Source: Utricularia gibba | Taxonomy: Eukaryota; Streptophyta; Magnoliopsida; Lamiales; Lentibulariaceae | Assembly (NCBI GenBank): GCA_002189035.1 | Contig: CM007992.1 | Span: 620,001-684,000, forward strand | DNA length: 64,000 nucleotides | Reading direction: 5' to 3' | Part shown: piece after piece, positions 40,238 through 52,631 of the stretch | How the letters are laid out: the number at the start of each line of letters is the position of its first letter | Numbering within the stretch: the stretch's first letter is position 1 | The notes under the pieces: generated by a model | Database searches by the model: none | What the model was told of the DNA's origin: nothing | What the model saw: only the letters and a program-made list of their open reading frames with translations | Translations under genes and position numbers: made by a program

Positions 40238-42456
40238 AACAATCCATTCTCCGTCCCCAGAACCGCCATCGCCGGCCGCCCTGAGGAAGTTTTGAGTACT
40301 GGTATCTTCTTTCGTAAAAGAACGCAAAAGTACACTACTCTTCGTCGTCATCAAACTACTTCTACGTGTCTCAATAAGGACGGTTCAACGTCACGAGCGT
40401 GTCCCCCGTTACGCGTCCCGGTCCGTGTCATCTCCCTGGGCGGTCGGGTGGATGGACCGGGGGACTCCTTTTGAGTTGATCTGAGTGGAATTCCAAGTAG
40501 GCTACTAATATTGCAGCCGGCTTGTTACTCGCTCAAAACCTTGTTTAGTTTTCGTCCCGTTATTTGGTTTAGTTCGATTTTGATATTAAATGTTACGAAT
40601 TATATTCTTTTGTATAAGACATTTTTGTTTTTAATATCTAAATTTTTATAATTTAATATTATTTTAAATACAAATTTAAAAAATATACGTCTCAAATATA
40701 GTCATAATTAATTGAGCTGTATAATTAAAAACATTCCCATATTTCATTTTCCCTATTTTTTTTTAAAAAATAATAATAATATTATTATTATTTAATTAAC
40801 CTGAGAAAAATGATGAGGTCTGGAGAGAAAAATTCCCCACGCTTTCAAAAAAGCGCTGATGTGGCCACCGTGTTTTCATCTTCCCTCTCCCTATTTAATT
40901 AATCATTTCTTTTTTTATACCAAAAAAAGTACAAAATGCAAGGCCCCACCCCCAACCGCTATTTTGTTGTTTTCCCAATCAGTTGGAGTTGAACCAAAAA
41001 ATATATTTTTTTTTCAAAAAAAGAAAAATTAAATAACCCCCAAATGCTGCATTTTGCAAAATATATTCTGAAATATTCCATTTTTAGATCATTATTAAAT
41101 AAAATATCACGAAATACGCCATTTTTACATGATTTTATTAATTTTAGACATATAATCTAATAATTTTACATTTTTCTATTTTGATAAAAGTTATCACATA
41201 AAATTAGAATAGTGAATTCTTAATGTGGTATACTGTCTTTATATCTCTTTATTATAAAAAAAAAATAGAATATTTCATATAAATAAGTATATATATTCGA
41301 TACACAAGTTTTATGAATATACATTAAAATTAATGTTACATTTAGTAAATATTTCGAAATAATAAAGTTTTAAAAAATATAATTGAACAGATTACATAAT
41401 TATTTTATGTATATATTAAATAATATATTAGTTTCATGATATAGTTGTTGGGAGATATAAATGAATATATTAAATACGATTTTAATAGAAATTCAATTTT
41501 AAATTTCATAAAAACTCCGTTTACAAAAATGCGTACTGCTGTAGACAATGAATGACGTGAAAGGTGTGGTCACTACTGGGTTTTACCAACTAGCAAGTTG
41601 CTAATGGAATCAATGCAGTTGGATCTAGACGAGGAGACGCTTCTGTTTCTGTGAGTTAAAAAAACTGTTTGACCAGCGGGGGTGGGTGTTTATTGGAATG
41701 GGTGCTAGTTTGAAGCAAAGATTTGGGAATGGTGGGCTTTTTTCTTTATCTTTTTTGGTTGTGGTTATGGAGAATGTGGTGATGCAGGGAGGAGGAAAGG
41801 AGGAGAGGGGAGTACTGTACAAGGTTCTCCTACACTCGCCCACGCGCATAGCCATTTACAAGTGTTGAGTAGACACACAACCCACGGATAAAGACACATG
41901 AGTTTGTCTTGATCTCCCCTCTCTCTATTTCTATTGAGGAGCATTTCGTTTCTATGTTCCTCCAGCTCCTTTCTCTCAAGCCCCTTCTTTGGAAGATTCT
42001 TGGAGAGCAAAGGAAGAAAGGGGGGTGCTGTTTGGGTGAGGATTTTGCCTTGAACCCTAGTCTGTTGGTTTTTCTGATGGGGGTTGTGTGGGTTAGATTT
42101 GCTGCTTTAGCCTCCAAGTTCGTGTCTTTATTTGATTTTAGCATCTGGGTGTGAAGGAGAACTCCAGAAGCGCAGTGCAGGGAGCTTGTTTTTGACTTTT
42201 TTTGGTTTTCTTTTGATTTATCTCACGAGATCTGATCATGGGTTTTTTTTTTTTGAACAAGTATTTGGATTTGTTGGCTTATTTGCATTTCTTAAGAGGA
42301 GTGCAAGCTGCTAAAATCTGGGAAGAAATTTTTCAGTCTTCATCTTTCACTGTTGGGAGTGAGCTCTTCGTTGTCTGTTCATTGGCCTCCTGATGGTATA
42401 AGAGCATTTTTTTTTCTGTTTCAGGGCTTGAGGCTTTCTGTGCCCATCTTTAGATC
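40238..42456. other. Intergenic spacer and long leader of the FLZ gene
   Basis: From 40560 to 41520 the DNA is AT-rich without genes. From about 41850 a CT-rich stretch (TCTCCCCTCTCTCTATTTC) marks a likely promoter/leader. The leader contains small upstream frames, including a 25-codon one from the ATG at 42077 to the TGA ending at 42154, and an apparent intron acceptor TTTCAG just before 42425. Minus-strand frames at 41625-42144 are not recognisable. Confidence 0.5.
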
Positions 42457-43569
42457 ATGCTGAGGAAGAGAAGCAGATCATTTCAGAAAGATCAAAAGAT
42501 GGGTGTATCAGAGCCTCATTTTTTAACTGATGTTTTGAACAAGAAGCATGATTACACCTCTATCCTTAAGGTACCTGGCTTGTTTGTGGGGTTCAATACC
42601 AAGTATTCTGAATCAGATTCAGTTAGAAGTCCCACTTCTCCCTTGGATTTCCGGATCTTTTCAAGCCGTGGCAACTCATTTCGGCATCCGAGGTCCGAAA
42701 ACGATACTTATCTAAAGAGCTTGGATTGTGGGAAGGTAGGCTTGAGGCTCGTAGATTCTCTTGATCGTGGAAATAAGCCATCTGGGGCTAGCAGCAGCAT
42801 GTTTTATGATAACAAGAACATTTTTTTCGGCCGGCAAATGACTGTGAGAGGTTACAACTTCGATATCCAAGTTAGTACTCCTGAGCTGCCGAACTCCCTG
42901 CCTGAATACGTTGCTACCTTGCCTAGTTCTGCTGCAAAAACATCAGAAATCCAAAAGAGCGATTCTGGTGTTGTTTTTGAGATAGGAGAAGTTGCATCTG
43001 GAACTAGACCAACCTCAATGCTTTCGGAGTCTACGCGATTCGGAGGAAGGGATTGTCTGTATGAGGGAATGCAGACCCCAGTTCAGTCTGAAGCTGGCTT
43101 TATTTGTTCAGTCCCCGCTAGTGAAATAGAACTCTCTGAAGATTATACTTGCGTTAGAAAACATGGCCCCAATCCAAAAGTTACTCATATCTTTGGTGAC
43201 TGCATTTTCGATTTGCATGATCACAATACCATGGTGAACTGTAAAGACCACGATGTTATCATGACAGGTGATATGGATACCAAGCCTCAACTTCTTGAGC
43301 CATATCCATTCGATGACTTCTTGAAAGTTTGCCATGCCTGCAAGAAGAAGCTGGATGGAGAGGATGTTTACCTGTACAGGTTAGCCTGCATCACAAAGCA
43401 CAACTTGTTTTCCAAAGGGAATGAATAACCTGTTTCTTTGTTTCTCTTCTTCTTCTTCCTCAGAGGCGAGATTGGATTCTGTAGTAACAGCTGCCGTTCG
43501 GAGGCCATGGCGTTGGATGAAGATGTCGAGAATGAGGAGATAGATTTCTTCGAGAATCCAAAGAAATAA
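42457..43569 (+). CDS. FCS-like zinc finger (FLZ/DUF581) protein
   Basis: Two exons (42457-43379, 43464-43569) encode 342 residues. The C-terminal FLZ finger has Cys292-X2-Cys295 (CHACKKKLDGEDVYLYR) and Cys314-X3-Cys318 (FCSNSC), followed by RSEAMALDEDVENE. The long N-terminal part begins MLRKRSRSFQKDQKMGVSE and contains SPTSPLDFRIFS, a motif typical of larger family members. FLZ proteins are plant-specific adaptors that bind the SnRK1 kinase complex and link it to other partners in energy and stress signalling. The intron falls inside the finger, immediately before GEIGFCSNSC, as in relatives. Several upstream start codons in the leader suggest translational control. The gene converges on the ribosomal protein L11 gene. 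Confidence 0.93.
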
Positions 43570-43914
43570 CCAAGAGATTGGTGATGAATAACCTGTGATG
43601 CCAGGACTGATGAAGACGGTAACATTAGGGAGTTGAAACTCTGGTTCTTCTGGTTACAAGAGCTGTTTTTTCTCTCACGTTTGCGGCCTTGTAATAAGAA
43701 CAGAGACAACTTATTTGGATGCTGTGCATCTCTTGTTTGACCAGTAAAATCCATATGATGATCGAAGTTTGGGAGATGAACATTACTGAAATAAAGACAT
43801 TTTTACCAACTCCAAACAAGTGCAATGCAGAATACATTGAAAGCACAGGTCTTTCTTCCAATTTTCAAAATCCACAGAAAAGCAGGAAACAAGAAAAGTG
43901 AGATGGATCACAGT
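43570..43914. other. Convergent 3' spacer (FLZ / RPL11)
   Basis: The facing stop codons are 345 bp apart. Both 3' untranslated regions must fit here or overlap. No coding content is seen. Confidence 0.6.
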
Positions 43915-45046
<1,132 letters not shown>

Positions 45047-45109
45047 GACGCGATTCGTTGAGCCGCGCTGATGAAGTTCCTGGTTGAGGCAGCGAATTTG
45101 TATATGGGT

Positions 45110-45127
45110 GGGGGGGGGGGGGGGGGG
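45110..45127. repeat. Homopolymer run of 18 G
   Basis: Eighteen consecutive G on the plus strand, so C on the sense strand of the RPL11 gene, 64-81 bp upstream of its ATG. Long G runs may form quadruplex structures and are error-prone in sequencing. Confidence 0.9.
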
Positions 45128-45132
45128 CAGCA

Positions 45133-45141
45133 CTAGGGTTT
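45133..45141 (-). promoter_or_regulatory. Telo-box-like motif of RPL11
   Basis: AAACCCTAG on the minus strand, in the promoter or leader of RPL11, about 90 bp before the ATG. AAACCCTA motifs are common in plant ribosomal protein promoters and act with growth-related cis elements. Confidence 0.6.
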
Positions 45142-46201
45142 CTCACAGAGCAAACACGATTTGAAATGTCTAATATACCCCCACAATTCTTATTTATTTA
45201 AAATATTTATATTTAAAAATATTATGTTTATTGAATATATTAAAAGTAAATGAAAAAAAGTTAATTTATTTAATTAATACAATTATTGCTTAAAAATCAC
45301 TATTTAATTATCATTACGGTAGTATTTGAATTAAATTCAAATCGTTTTAAAATAGAAAGTGAATAAATTATAATTTAATTACAATTCTATCAAAATTTAA
45401 TTCACTTTTTTTTAAAAAAAACGAACAATTTAATCATATTCAAAACATTCAAATTACGAATCAACTATGTGAACAATAGTTATTAGAAATCTTATGTTAT
45501 GATGTGATTTTCAATACACATATGTTAAAACAAATACTCGGTAAGTATATTAATATTTTATTTTTTAAAAAATATTTTCATTTTAATATGTCATTATATT
45601 ATTATCCATTTTCAAATGAAATTCATTTTTGGAGTATTCTTTTTTTTGGCCGTGGGCTCAAATTTAGGAAACTCTGGGTGCGACATTGGAGAAGGAAAGA
45701 AAGTAGAAGGACCTGCGGAAGAAACACGTTGCGTTATCCCCTGCACCACTCGACCACGCCTCCATATCCCGTGGTCGGGGGCGTTGCGCTGCGCATCTAT
45801 CTCCATTTTTTACCAACTGTTGCACTGCTGATTCTTGCGATCCTTTCGGCATTGTTGAAACCCTAAAAAGTTCCATACTTGTGGTATTTTGGTATTCATG
45901 TAACCCGTGTTTCCTTTTTCTTGGATACATTTGCGGATTCACGGTGATATTGGTTTTGTAAGGATTAGCTGGACGGTTTTTTTTTCTCTGAAGTTTTTGT
46001 GAAAGTTCGTTTTTTTGTTGGCTTGGTTTTGGATCCATATTGTGATAAAATTCGGATAATTCGTGACGTTTGTTGATCGATTCGTTTTTGGGTTGGGGCT
46101 TGGTCATTTTTGGATTTTGGGGGATCCATTTGTTGGACGTGAGTTGGGGTTTGTTCATTACTTTGCTTCTCTGACGTTTTCTATTCGAGTGAAATTGGAA
46201 G
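45142..46201. other. Divergent spacer (RPL11 / Lys-Glu-rich gene)
   Basis: AT-rich between 45180 and 45620. The part from 45640 is more balanced and holds a telo-box AAACCCTAA at 45858-45866, followed by a leader with a probable intron before the ATG at 46202. Overlapping frames of up to 195 codons on the minus strand at 45664-46251 are antisense or leader shadows without recognisable content. Confidence 0.5.
45858..45866 (+). promoter_or_regulatory. Telo-box motif
   Basis: AAACCCTAA, a perfect telo-box core, lies about 340 bp upstream of the start at 46202, probably in the first leader exon or proximal promoter of the Lys/Glu-rich protein gene. Such motifs are frequent in genes for translation and nucleolar proteins. 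Confidence 0.5.
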
Positions 46202-47643
46202 ATGCTGGGAAGAGGTAGCCGGAAGGATGAGGGATCGTTCACAGTTAGCAACTCTAATGTTTTTGCTGCTCTGGAAAGGAGGAAAAAGAAAAAGTCTGAT
46301 AAGGAGAACGGCGCTAAGGGAATTAAGGGAGCGTTGAAAGGTGATGGGGCTATGAAATCGAAGAAAGTTGAAGAGGAAAAGCAGGTATACTGGGCTCCAG
46401 CGCCTCTGACTGCTAAGTCATGGGCTGATGTCGATGATGAAGATGATGACGATTATTATGCTACCACTGCTCCTCCCCAGGCGATTTGGGGAGGATCTGC
46501 TTCTGATAAAGCTGAAGTGTTGGATAAACCAGATATCCCCGAGGTATGAGGAGGATAATGCTTTCTTTGATGTTGCTTTAATGTGATGTTTTGATATTTT
46601 TTTTGAGTTTGCTGTTTATTGCCCTGTGCTGCCTCTGGCATTCAATACTCGAGATGCCCTAATCAAGTATAGCGTGTTACGATCTCCTCTCTTGTGCTGT
46701 ATCTGTGTATGACCCTCTCATTTAACCAGAATATGCATGCGTATGTGAGTGCCATCGAGCTTTTGGTTTAATTTTCTCTTGTAACTGACATTTGTGTTGT
46801 AGCTGTGCTGCTTTCTTCCATATCATCTTAACACTTCATTGTTGCTTGAATGCTTTTAACTATGCCTTGGGTTCTTGTGGTTGTCTCTGGAAATATCAGG
46901 AAAGTGAAAGTGAAGACGAACTTCTTCACGAGGATGATGATGATTTGGAAGATGAGCATGAAACAGATGTTCATCAGGAGAGTATATCTGTGGTCAAAGA
47001 GCCTGTTGGGCTTCCTGCAGCACCCAAGGAAGCAGAGAGACAGATTTCCAAGAAGGAAAGGAGGAAGAAAGAACTAGCCGAACTTGAAGCTATTTTAGCT
47101 GATTTCGGTGTGAACTCAAAAGAGAAAGCTGAAGAGGAACAACCTGGTAATCTTCTCCTTGTGCTAGTTGTCTTTGCTTTCAAATTTTGCAAGGAAAAAA
47201 TTATAGAAATATTGGTTTTCAGGTTGTTTGGTTAGTCATTCATGTGATCCACGTTTTGAAATGTCACAGAGGTGTCGAAGGACAGGAAGGATCAACTCAA
47301 TGAGGATGAAGATAAGAAAAATGGCGCAGTGGCAGATTCCAAGACTGCAAAAAAGAAAAAAAAGAAGGAAAAGTCTTTCAAGGAGGATAAGGAGACTCAA
47401 GATCAGCCAAATAATTCAGCTGCTACAGATGAGCAAGATGAAACTGCAGAGAACATGGATTCTTCTTCTGTTGATGTAAAAGAGCGGCTGAAGAAGGTGG
47501 CCTCTGCTAAGAAAAAGAAATCCAACAAAGAGGTGGATGCTGCTGCAAGAGCTGCTGCTCTGGAGGCTGCAGCGAGAAGCGCCAAGCTTGCCGCTGCTAA
47601 AAAGAAGGAGAAGAACCATTACAACCAGCAGCCAGCGCGCTGA
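46202..47643 (+). CDS. Lys/Glu-rich coiled-coil protein of unknown function
   Basis: Three exons (46202-46543, 46900-47146, 47270-47643) join to 320 residues. I do not recognise a named family. The N-terminus MLGRGSRKDEGSFTVSNSNVFAALERRKKKK is followed by a basic stretch, a WAPAPLTAKSWADVDDEDDD segment, an acidic run with ESESEDELLHEDDDDLEDE, and then SKKERRKKELAELEAILADFG, which should form a helix or coiled coil. The C-terminal third is KKKK-rich with an Ala-rich helix (AAARAAALEAAARSAKLAAAKKKEK). This composition is usual for nucleolar or RNA-associated proteins, but that location is only inferred. All splice sites are standard GT-AG and the frame is intact. Confidence 0.85.
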
Positions 47644-48996
47644 GACAGACATGGCTTCTTCGTAGACAATAGTGATGAGCTCAATAAACATGGGCAGTTC
47701 ATTCAGCCTCCCCTGCAGTTTTGCTATGCTGTGCCCATTGTTGGGAACTTGTTTCACTCGGTATTCTTCTGAAGTATCGGCCCACTCTGTAAGATCTCCT
47801 GCCTTGTAATTTTCATGTTCAAGTACACTACTAAACTCAGACCCCTGTTTCAGATGCTTTCTGTGTATCTTGCACCTCGGCATTTTGTTATGAGCTACAT
47901 GAAAAGCGCAACACAGTGCTTGCTTTTTGTATCAGTTACTTCTTCATGATCTCATTCGCAGTGAAATGGGAGACCTCCAGTCCTATGAACTGACCGCTTG
48001 GATGTTTTTTACCTTAAAAAAACTCAATTTTACCACTCAACAATAAAGGACAAACTATGCAGTACACAGGTGCCACATTGAAAGCAGATTTATGGAAAGG
48101 TAAGATAAGGGTGCTCGTTTTTTGATGTGACTCCCTCAATAATTCTGACTATTTACCCCGTCGGGTGAAAATAATTTTTCACCGCGGCGGTGAATATGTA
48201 GACCCAATATCACGGATGGCACACTGAGTACAATAATGGAGATCTCTTCCTTCCGGTCTCCTAAAAGCAAAAGGGTAGACACAGGGGCACATGAATTCGT
48301 TTAATTGGCTCTTGATTCCTTTGGTTCCGTCGAATTTCTCTTGCGTACATCATCCACTGCCCGGGTGACTTCAGAGGTTCTGAGATTCACTCATTGTCCC
48401 TGTCTTTGGAGCTGGAAGAAAGGTTCAGTTTTTTATTCTAATCTGCGATCTGCAAGTGCGTTTGCTGGCTTTTTTACCCTTTTTTGGGGGGTTTTGTTTC
48501 TGTGTCGCTTTTGAGGGATACGACTAGGTGGGAATAATTGATAGCAACCCTTTCAGCCATTTAAAGATTTCGAACCATTTTTCTCAGCTTTTGCTCTTGA
48601 CATCCAACGCTCTTCTCTTTCGAGCAGCTTCTGCATTGATTGTTGCCATACAAGTTGTTGGGTGCGTGCTTGGAAGTGTTGGTTGTTTCTCGTTTCTCCT
48701 CTTGTTGGTGATGTTGGAAGGGGAAAGGTTGGTTGGTCGTTCTTGGATTTAGCTGAGGATTGCTGTTGCGGGAATTGGTGAATTTTCAGCTGTTTTCTTT
48801 TGGATGGGGAACTATAAAGATCTAGTCTTTTGGATGATTTATAGGACTGCTCTCACTTCGGGGTCTTTACTCTTTTTCATCCTCCAGATCCCCAATTTCA
48901 TCGACATTGGGTCTGTTTGAAACCCTAAAGTCGCAGTTGTTGTCTGCGTTTTTGGTTTTTGTTTAGATTAGATTTACAGAAGCTTGACAGATCACA
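47644..48996. other. Spacer and leader of the PP2A B' gene
   Basis: The first few hundred bases should be 3' untranslated sequence. From about 48300 plus-strand frames are short and lack domains. The leader of the PP2A gene includes GAAACCCTAAAG at 48919-48930, a telo-box-like motif, and ends at the ATG at 48997. Confidence 0.5.
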
Positions 48997-50577
48997 ATGT
49001 GGAAGCAATTTCTTGGTAAACTCCCAAGGAAATCTCAAAAGCCAGATCCAGATTCTCCTAGAAACCCAACTTCGGGCACGGCTTCATTGTCTCCCAGTTC
49101 TGTCAGATTGAATGCTGCCAATCCTGCTACCAAACGGGCTTCAGCTGCGGTTTTCCCTACATGTGTGATTGCCGGGATTGAGCCATTGCTTGCATTCAAG
49201 GATGTTCCATGTTCAGAAAGGATGAACCTTTTAATCAGTAAGCTAAGTTTGTGCTGTGTGTTGTTTGATTTTAGTGATCCTGCGAAGAACATTCAAGAAA
49301 AGGAACTTAAAAGAGCCACCCTGATCGAGCTTCTTGATTTTATATCACAAAATCCCCCGAAGCTAACCGAGAATGCCATTGTAGCAACCTGCAAAATGTG
49401 CTCCATTAACTTGTTCCGTGTTTTTCCTCCGAATAGTCGTCCCACTAATTCATCTTCCGGTGAAAATGAGAATGATGATGAGCCATCATTCGACCCAGCA
49501 TGGCCGCACCTGCAGATTGTGTATGATTTCTTACTCAAGGTTGTTACATCTACATCTTTGGAAGCTAAGATTGCAAAGAAGTATATCAATCACTCGTTTA
49601 TCTTAAAAATCATTGATTTATTTGATTCTGAGGATCCCAGGGAAAGGGACTGCCTTAAAGCGATTCTGCACAGGATATATGGAAAGTTTATGGTTCATAG
49701 GCCCTTTATCAGGAGGAGTATAAGTAATGTATTCTGCAGATTTGTGTTTGAGACAGAGAAGCATAATGGTATCGCCGAATTGCTGGAGATCTTTGGGAGT
49801 GTGATAACAGGATTTGCTTTGCCTCTGAAGGAGGAACATAAGCTATTTCTTTCGAGGACACTAATTCCACTTCACAAGACCAAGTCATTGGGTGTTTATT
49901 TTCAGCAGCTTTCATATTGTGTGAGCCAGTTCATTGATAAAGATCCAAAGTTGGCTAGTGTTGTGATTGGCGGGCTGTTGAAATTTTGGCCAATCACAAA
50001 TAGTCAAAAGGAAGTGATGTTTTTGGGTGAATTGGAAGAGATACTTGAAGTCATTGACATGGCTGAGTTTCAAAAGGTCATGGTGCCTTTATTCAGACGA
50101 ATCTCCAACTGCATAATCAGCCGCCATTTTCAGGTAACTTTTTTCTTTCATGCTGCCTTGAGATCCATCCAAGTGTTTTGATACTTAATCCAGGTTTTCT
50201 TTCATAGAATCAGTCTATTATATTGTCATCTTTTGATGCAGGTGGCAGAAAGGGCATTATTTTTGTGGAACAACGACCAGGTTATTAATCTAATCATGCG
50301 AAATCGGCAAGTTATACTTCCTATGATCTTCCCAGCACTAGAAGCTAATGCTCAAAACCACTGGAACCAGGCAGTTCTCAACTTAACTCTAAATGTGAAA
50401 AAGATGCTTGCAGAAATGGATGATGAGCTAGCCGTAGCCTGCATTTCTGAATACAGAGATGAAGAGAAGCGCAAGCATTTGGCTGCAGAAAAACGAAATG
50501 AGATATGGTCTCATTTGGAGAATGTCGCCCGTCTCCAGCCAGTGGCAGGCAACACTCCTGTCCTGGTTATGCGCTGA
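48997..50577 (+). CDS. PP2A regulatory subunit B' (B56 family)
   Basis: Two exons (48997-50133, 50242-50577) give 490 residues, the usual length. B56 subunits target the protein phosphatase 2A catalytic core to substrates. The sequence is colinear with the HEAT-like B56 fold: [118 protein letters not shown] and the C-terminal [20 protein letters not shown]. The N-terminus [15 protein letters not shown] is characteristic of one plant B' branch. The single intron lies near the C-terminus, before [13 protein letters not shown], as in relatives. No frame defect is seen. Confidence 0.96.
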
Positions 50578-51354
50578 TTCATCATTGCAAGGGGCTGTGT
50601 GATTATGGACTTGCTGGTTGAAACCATGATGTATAATTCTGCAGTTGCTAGGAAAACCATGTAATTTTTGTGTCTGATGGAACATTTCCTGTTCCCTGAG
50701 AAGGGCGTGGTAAATGAGAAGTTCCTGTCTGTCTAGTTGATGGTAAAACTAACCTTGCTAATCTTTTCCCACTTTCTGGGCATCACTGTGATTATGGCTA
50801 CTCGTCTCTTGTATACCAGTTTTTTAATTCCTGCTAAATGAGTTGATTATATGAACCTTTTATGAGAAACACACTCTCAAGATGAATATGAAACTTTAGA
50901 AGCCTCACTTGAAGTTGGAGAAGAAACTTCAACTCTCAAAATAAGACTCTGATTTGGCAGCACAGCTGCTACGAGCTTGCTTGTTCAGAAGCTAAAGAAA
51001 GGTAACAGGGGAGAGAGGATCTGGGAGATGGCATTTGGATCAGGTTTTAAATGAAAAAGACCAATTTTCTATCCATGTTCCTGAGGTCGCAACTCAATCA
51101 TCTGCCATTACCACAGTTTCTTATGCATCTGGTTCAAAATGCTGTGTGAGTGTCTACTTATGTATTTACTGACTGTGGTACCATTCTCTATGTTTGGATA
51201 TCACGCCAAAGGGAACAAGTCTTTTGAACATTAAACCAGAATCCGATCAAACATCCAAGTGACACAAAGCCACAAATGCATGTCAGAGAAGATCTATAAG
51301 CGGGCAAAAAGCTCAATATCAACATGTTTTACCAGAGCCAAGGCAAGTGTTTGT
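50578..51354. other. Convergent 3' spacer (PP2A B' / H2A.Z)
   Basis: Stop codons face each other across 777 bp. No coding frame or notable repeat; both 3' ends should lie here. Confidence 0.6.
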
Positions 51355-52113
51355 TTATTCCTTGGAGGATTTGTTGATGAGGGACTTGTGTATATGTGGA
51401 ATCACACCACCACCAGCTATGGTTCCCTTGATGAGCGTATCGAGTTCCTCATCTCCCCGTATAGCGAGCTGCAGATGCCGTGGGGTTATACGCTTCACCT
51501 TCAAATCCTTGCTCGCATTGCCAGCCAACTCCAAGACCTCAGCAGTTAGGTACTCAAGAATTGCAGCAGTGTAGACTGCAGCTGTAGCTCCAACTCTTCC
51601 ATGAGCCGTAGCTCGCTCCTTCAAGAGCCGATGAATACGGCCAACAGGAAACTACAAGAGCAGAAAAAGAGATGGTGAAACAAGCTTGCAAACCCGAAGA
51701 TGGCACATTGCCCACGGCAAACAACGATTTGATAGAACTTGCACGTAAATTCTAAGGAACCAACTTTCTCAAAAGGGATAGATAATGCAACCCACTTCCG
51801 GATCCATCGAAGCCAACTCCAAGAATTTGTATCTAAACCCAAACACCTGTAACAAATCAGCAGACAATAGAACAAACAGGGTTTTACTGCAAGACCCCCC
51901 TTTTGGTTTCAAAAGGAACCCATATAGATTGCAGGCTCTATAGAACAGTGGAAATTCGAATTAAAGGGATGAGTCGGAAGGATCAGGAAGAGTAACCTGA
52001 AGCCCAGCGCGAGAAGAGCGAGAGCTAGGCTTCTTCTTGTCCTTGTCCTTATCTTTCGAAGCAGGGACCTTCCCCGTCAAAAATCCCTTCGCTCCCTTCC
52101 CCGACCCCGACAT
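51355..52113 (-). CDS. Histone H2A.Z variant
   Basis: Two exons (51997-52113, 51355-51651) join to 137 residues. H2A.Z replaces H2A in nucleosomes, is deposited by the SWR1 complex and marks gene starts and temperature-responsive genes. The N-tail has Lys/Gly and KDKDKDKKK; then [30 protein letters not shown], the core [40 protein letters not shown] and [20 protein letters not shown], and the end [14 protein letters not shown]. The [17 protein letters not shown] docking region distinguishes H2A.Z from canonical H2A. The intron after AGLQ matches plant HTA8/9/11 genes. The gene is divergent from the DXS gene. Confidence 0.97.
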
Positions 52114-52631
52114 TTCTGATACAATTCTTCACGCAGATCTACAGACTTGTGCAACGACAAAGTAAAGTGAAAATGCAAGAAAAAGGAAGGGTGGGTAGTG
52201 GGCAGCAAAAACAGGGAGAGTGAGAGAGAGAGAATTCGTACATTACCATTTTATATTCGTATCTTTTTTTAAAGGGACTTGCTGAACATGGAAAAAGAAA
52301 ATTATGGGTGGTGCCGTGCCGTGCTGATCCCGCACGCGCACACCAGCCTGGTAGAATGATTGGCTGGCCGGAATTCATTCTCGTCCCAATAGAAGGATTT
52401 CGTCTCAAGTTGGGGTCAAGAGATAGCTGTGTGTGCATGGGGGATTTGCTTCGGCGGAAGCGTGTATCAGTTTCTTCAAACAACCGCCGTTTTGGGTCAA
52501 ATTAGTCAGGAATCTCAGGATTAAGGTCCTTGCCCAGTAGACCAACTCCTGGGATTCACACTGTGTGTAGCTAGTTTTGTCTTACATGAAGCTGCTTTCG
52601 TAGATTGGCTGTTTCTCTTATTTTTTTTTCC
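52114..52631. promoter_or_regulatory. Shared divergent promoter (H2A.Z / DXS)
   Basis: Start codons of the H2A.Z gene (-) and the DXS gene (+) are 518 bp apart. On the H2A.Z side, TATAAAA on the minus strand is at 52249-52255, about 136 bp from its ATG, next to a GA-repeat (TGAGAGAGAGAG at 52220-52232), which is a pyrimidine patch on the sense strand. No obvious TATA box serves DXS. Confidence 0.55.

Noticed and set aside
41625-42144. Overlapping minus-strand frames before the FLZ gene
   Set aside because: Low-complexity composition and no similarity; they oppose the probable FLZ leader.
45664-46251. Minus-strand frame of 195 codons
   Set aside because: Overlaps the leader and start of the Lys/Glu-rich gene on the other strand and shows no domain; treated as a shadow.
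52605-52631. In-frame extension of the DXS gene upstream of the ATG
   Set aside because: The extension has no ATG start; the first ATG at 52632 gives a normal transit peptide.
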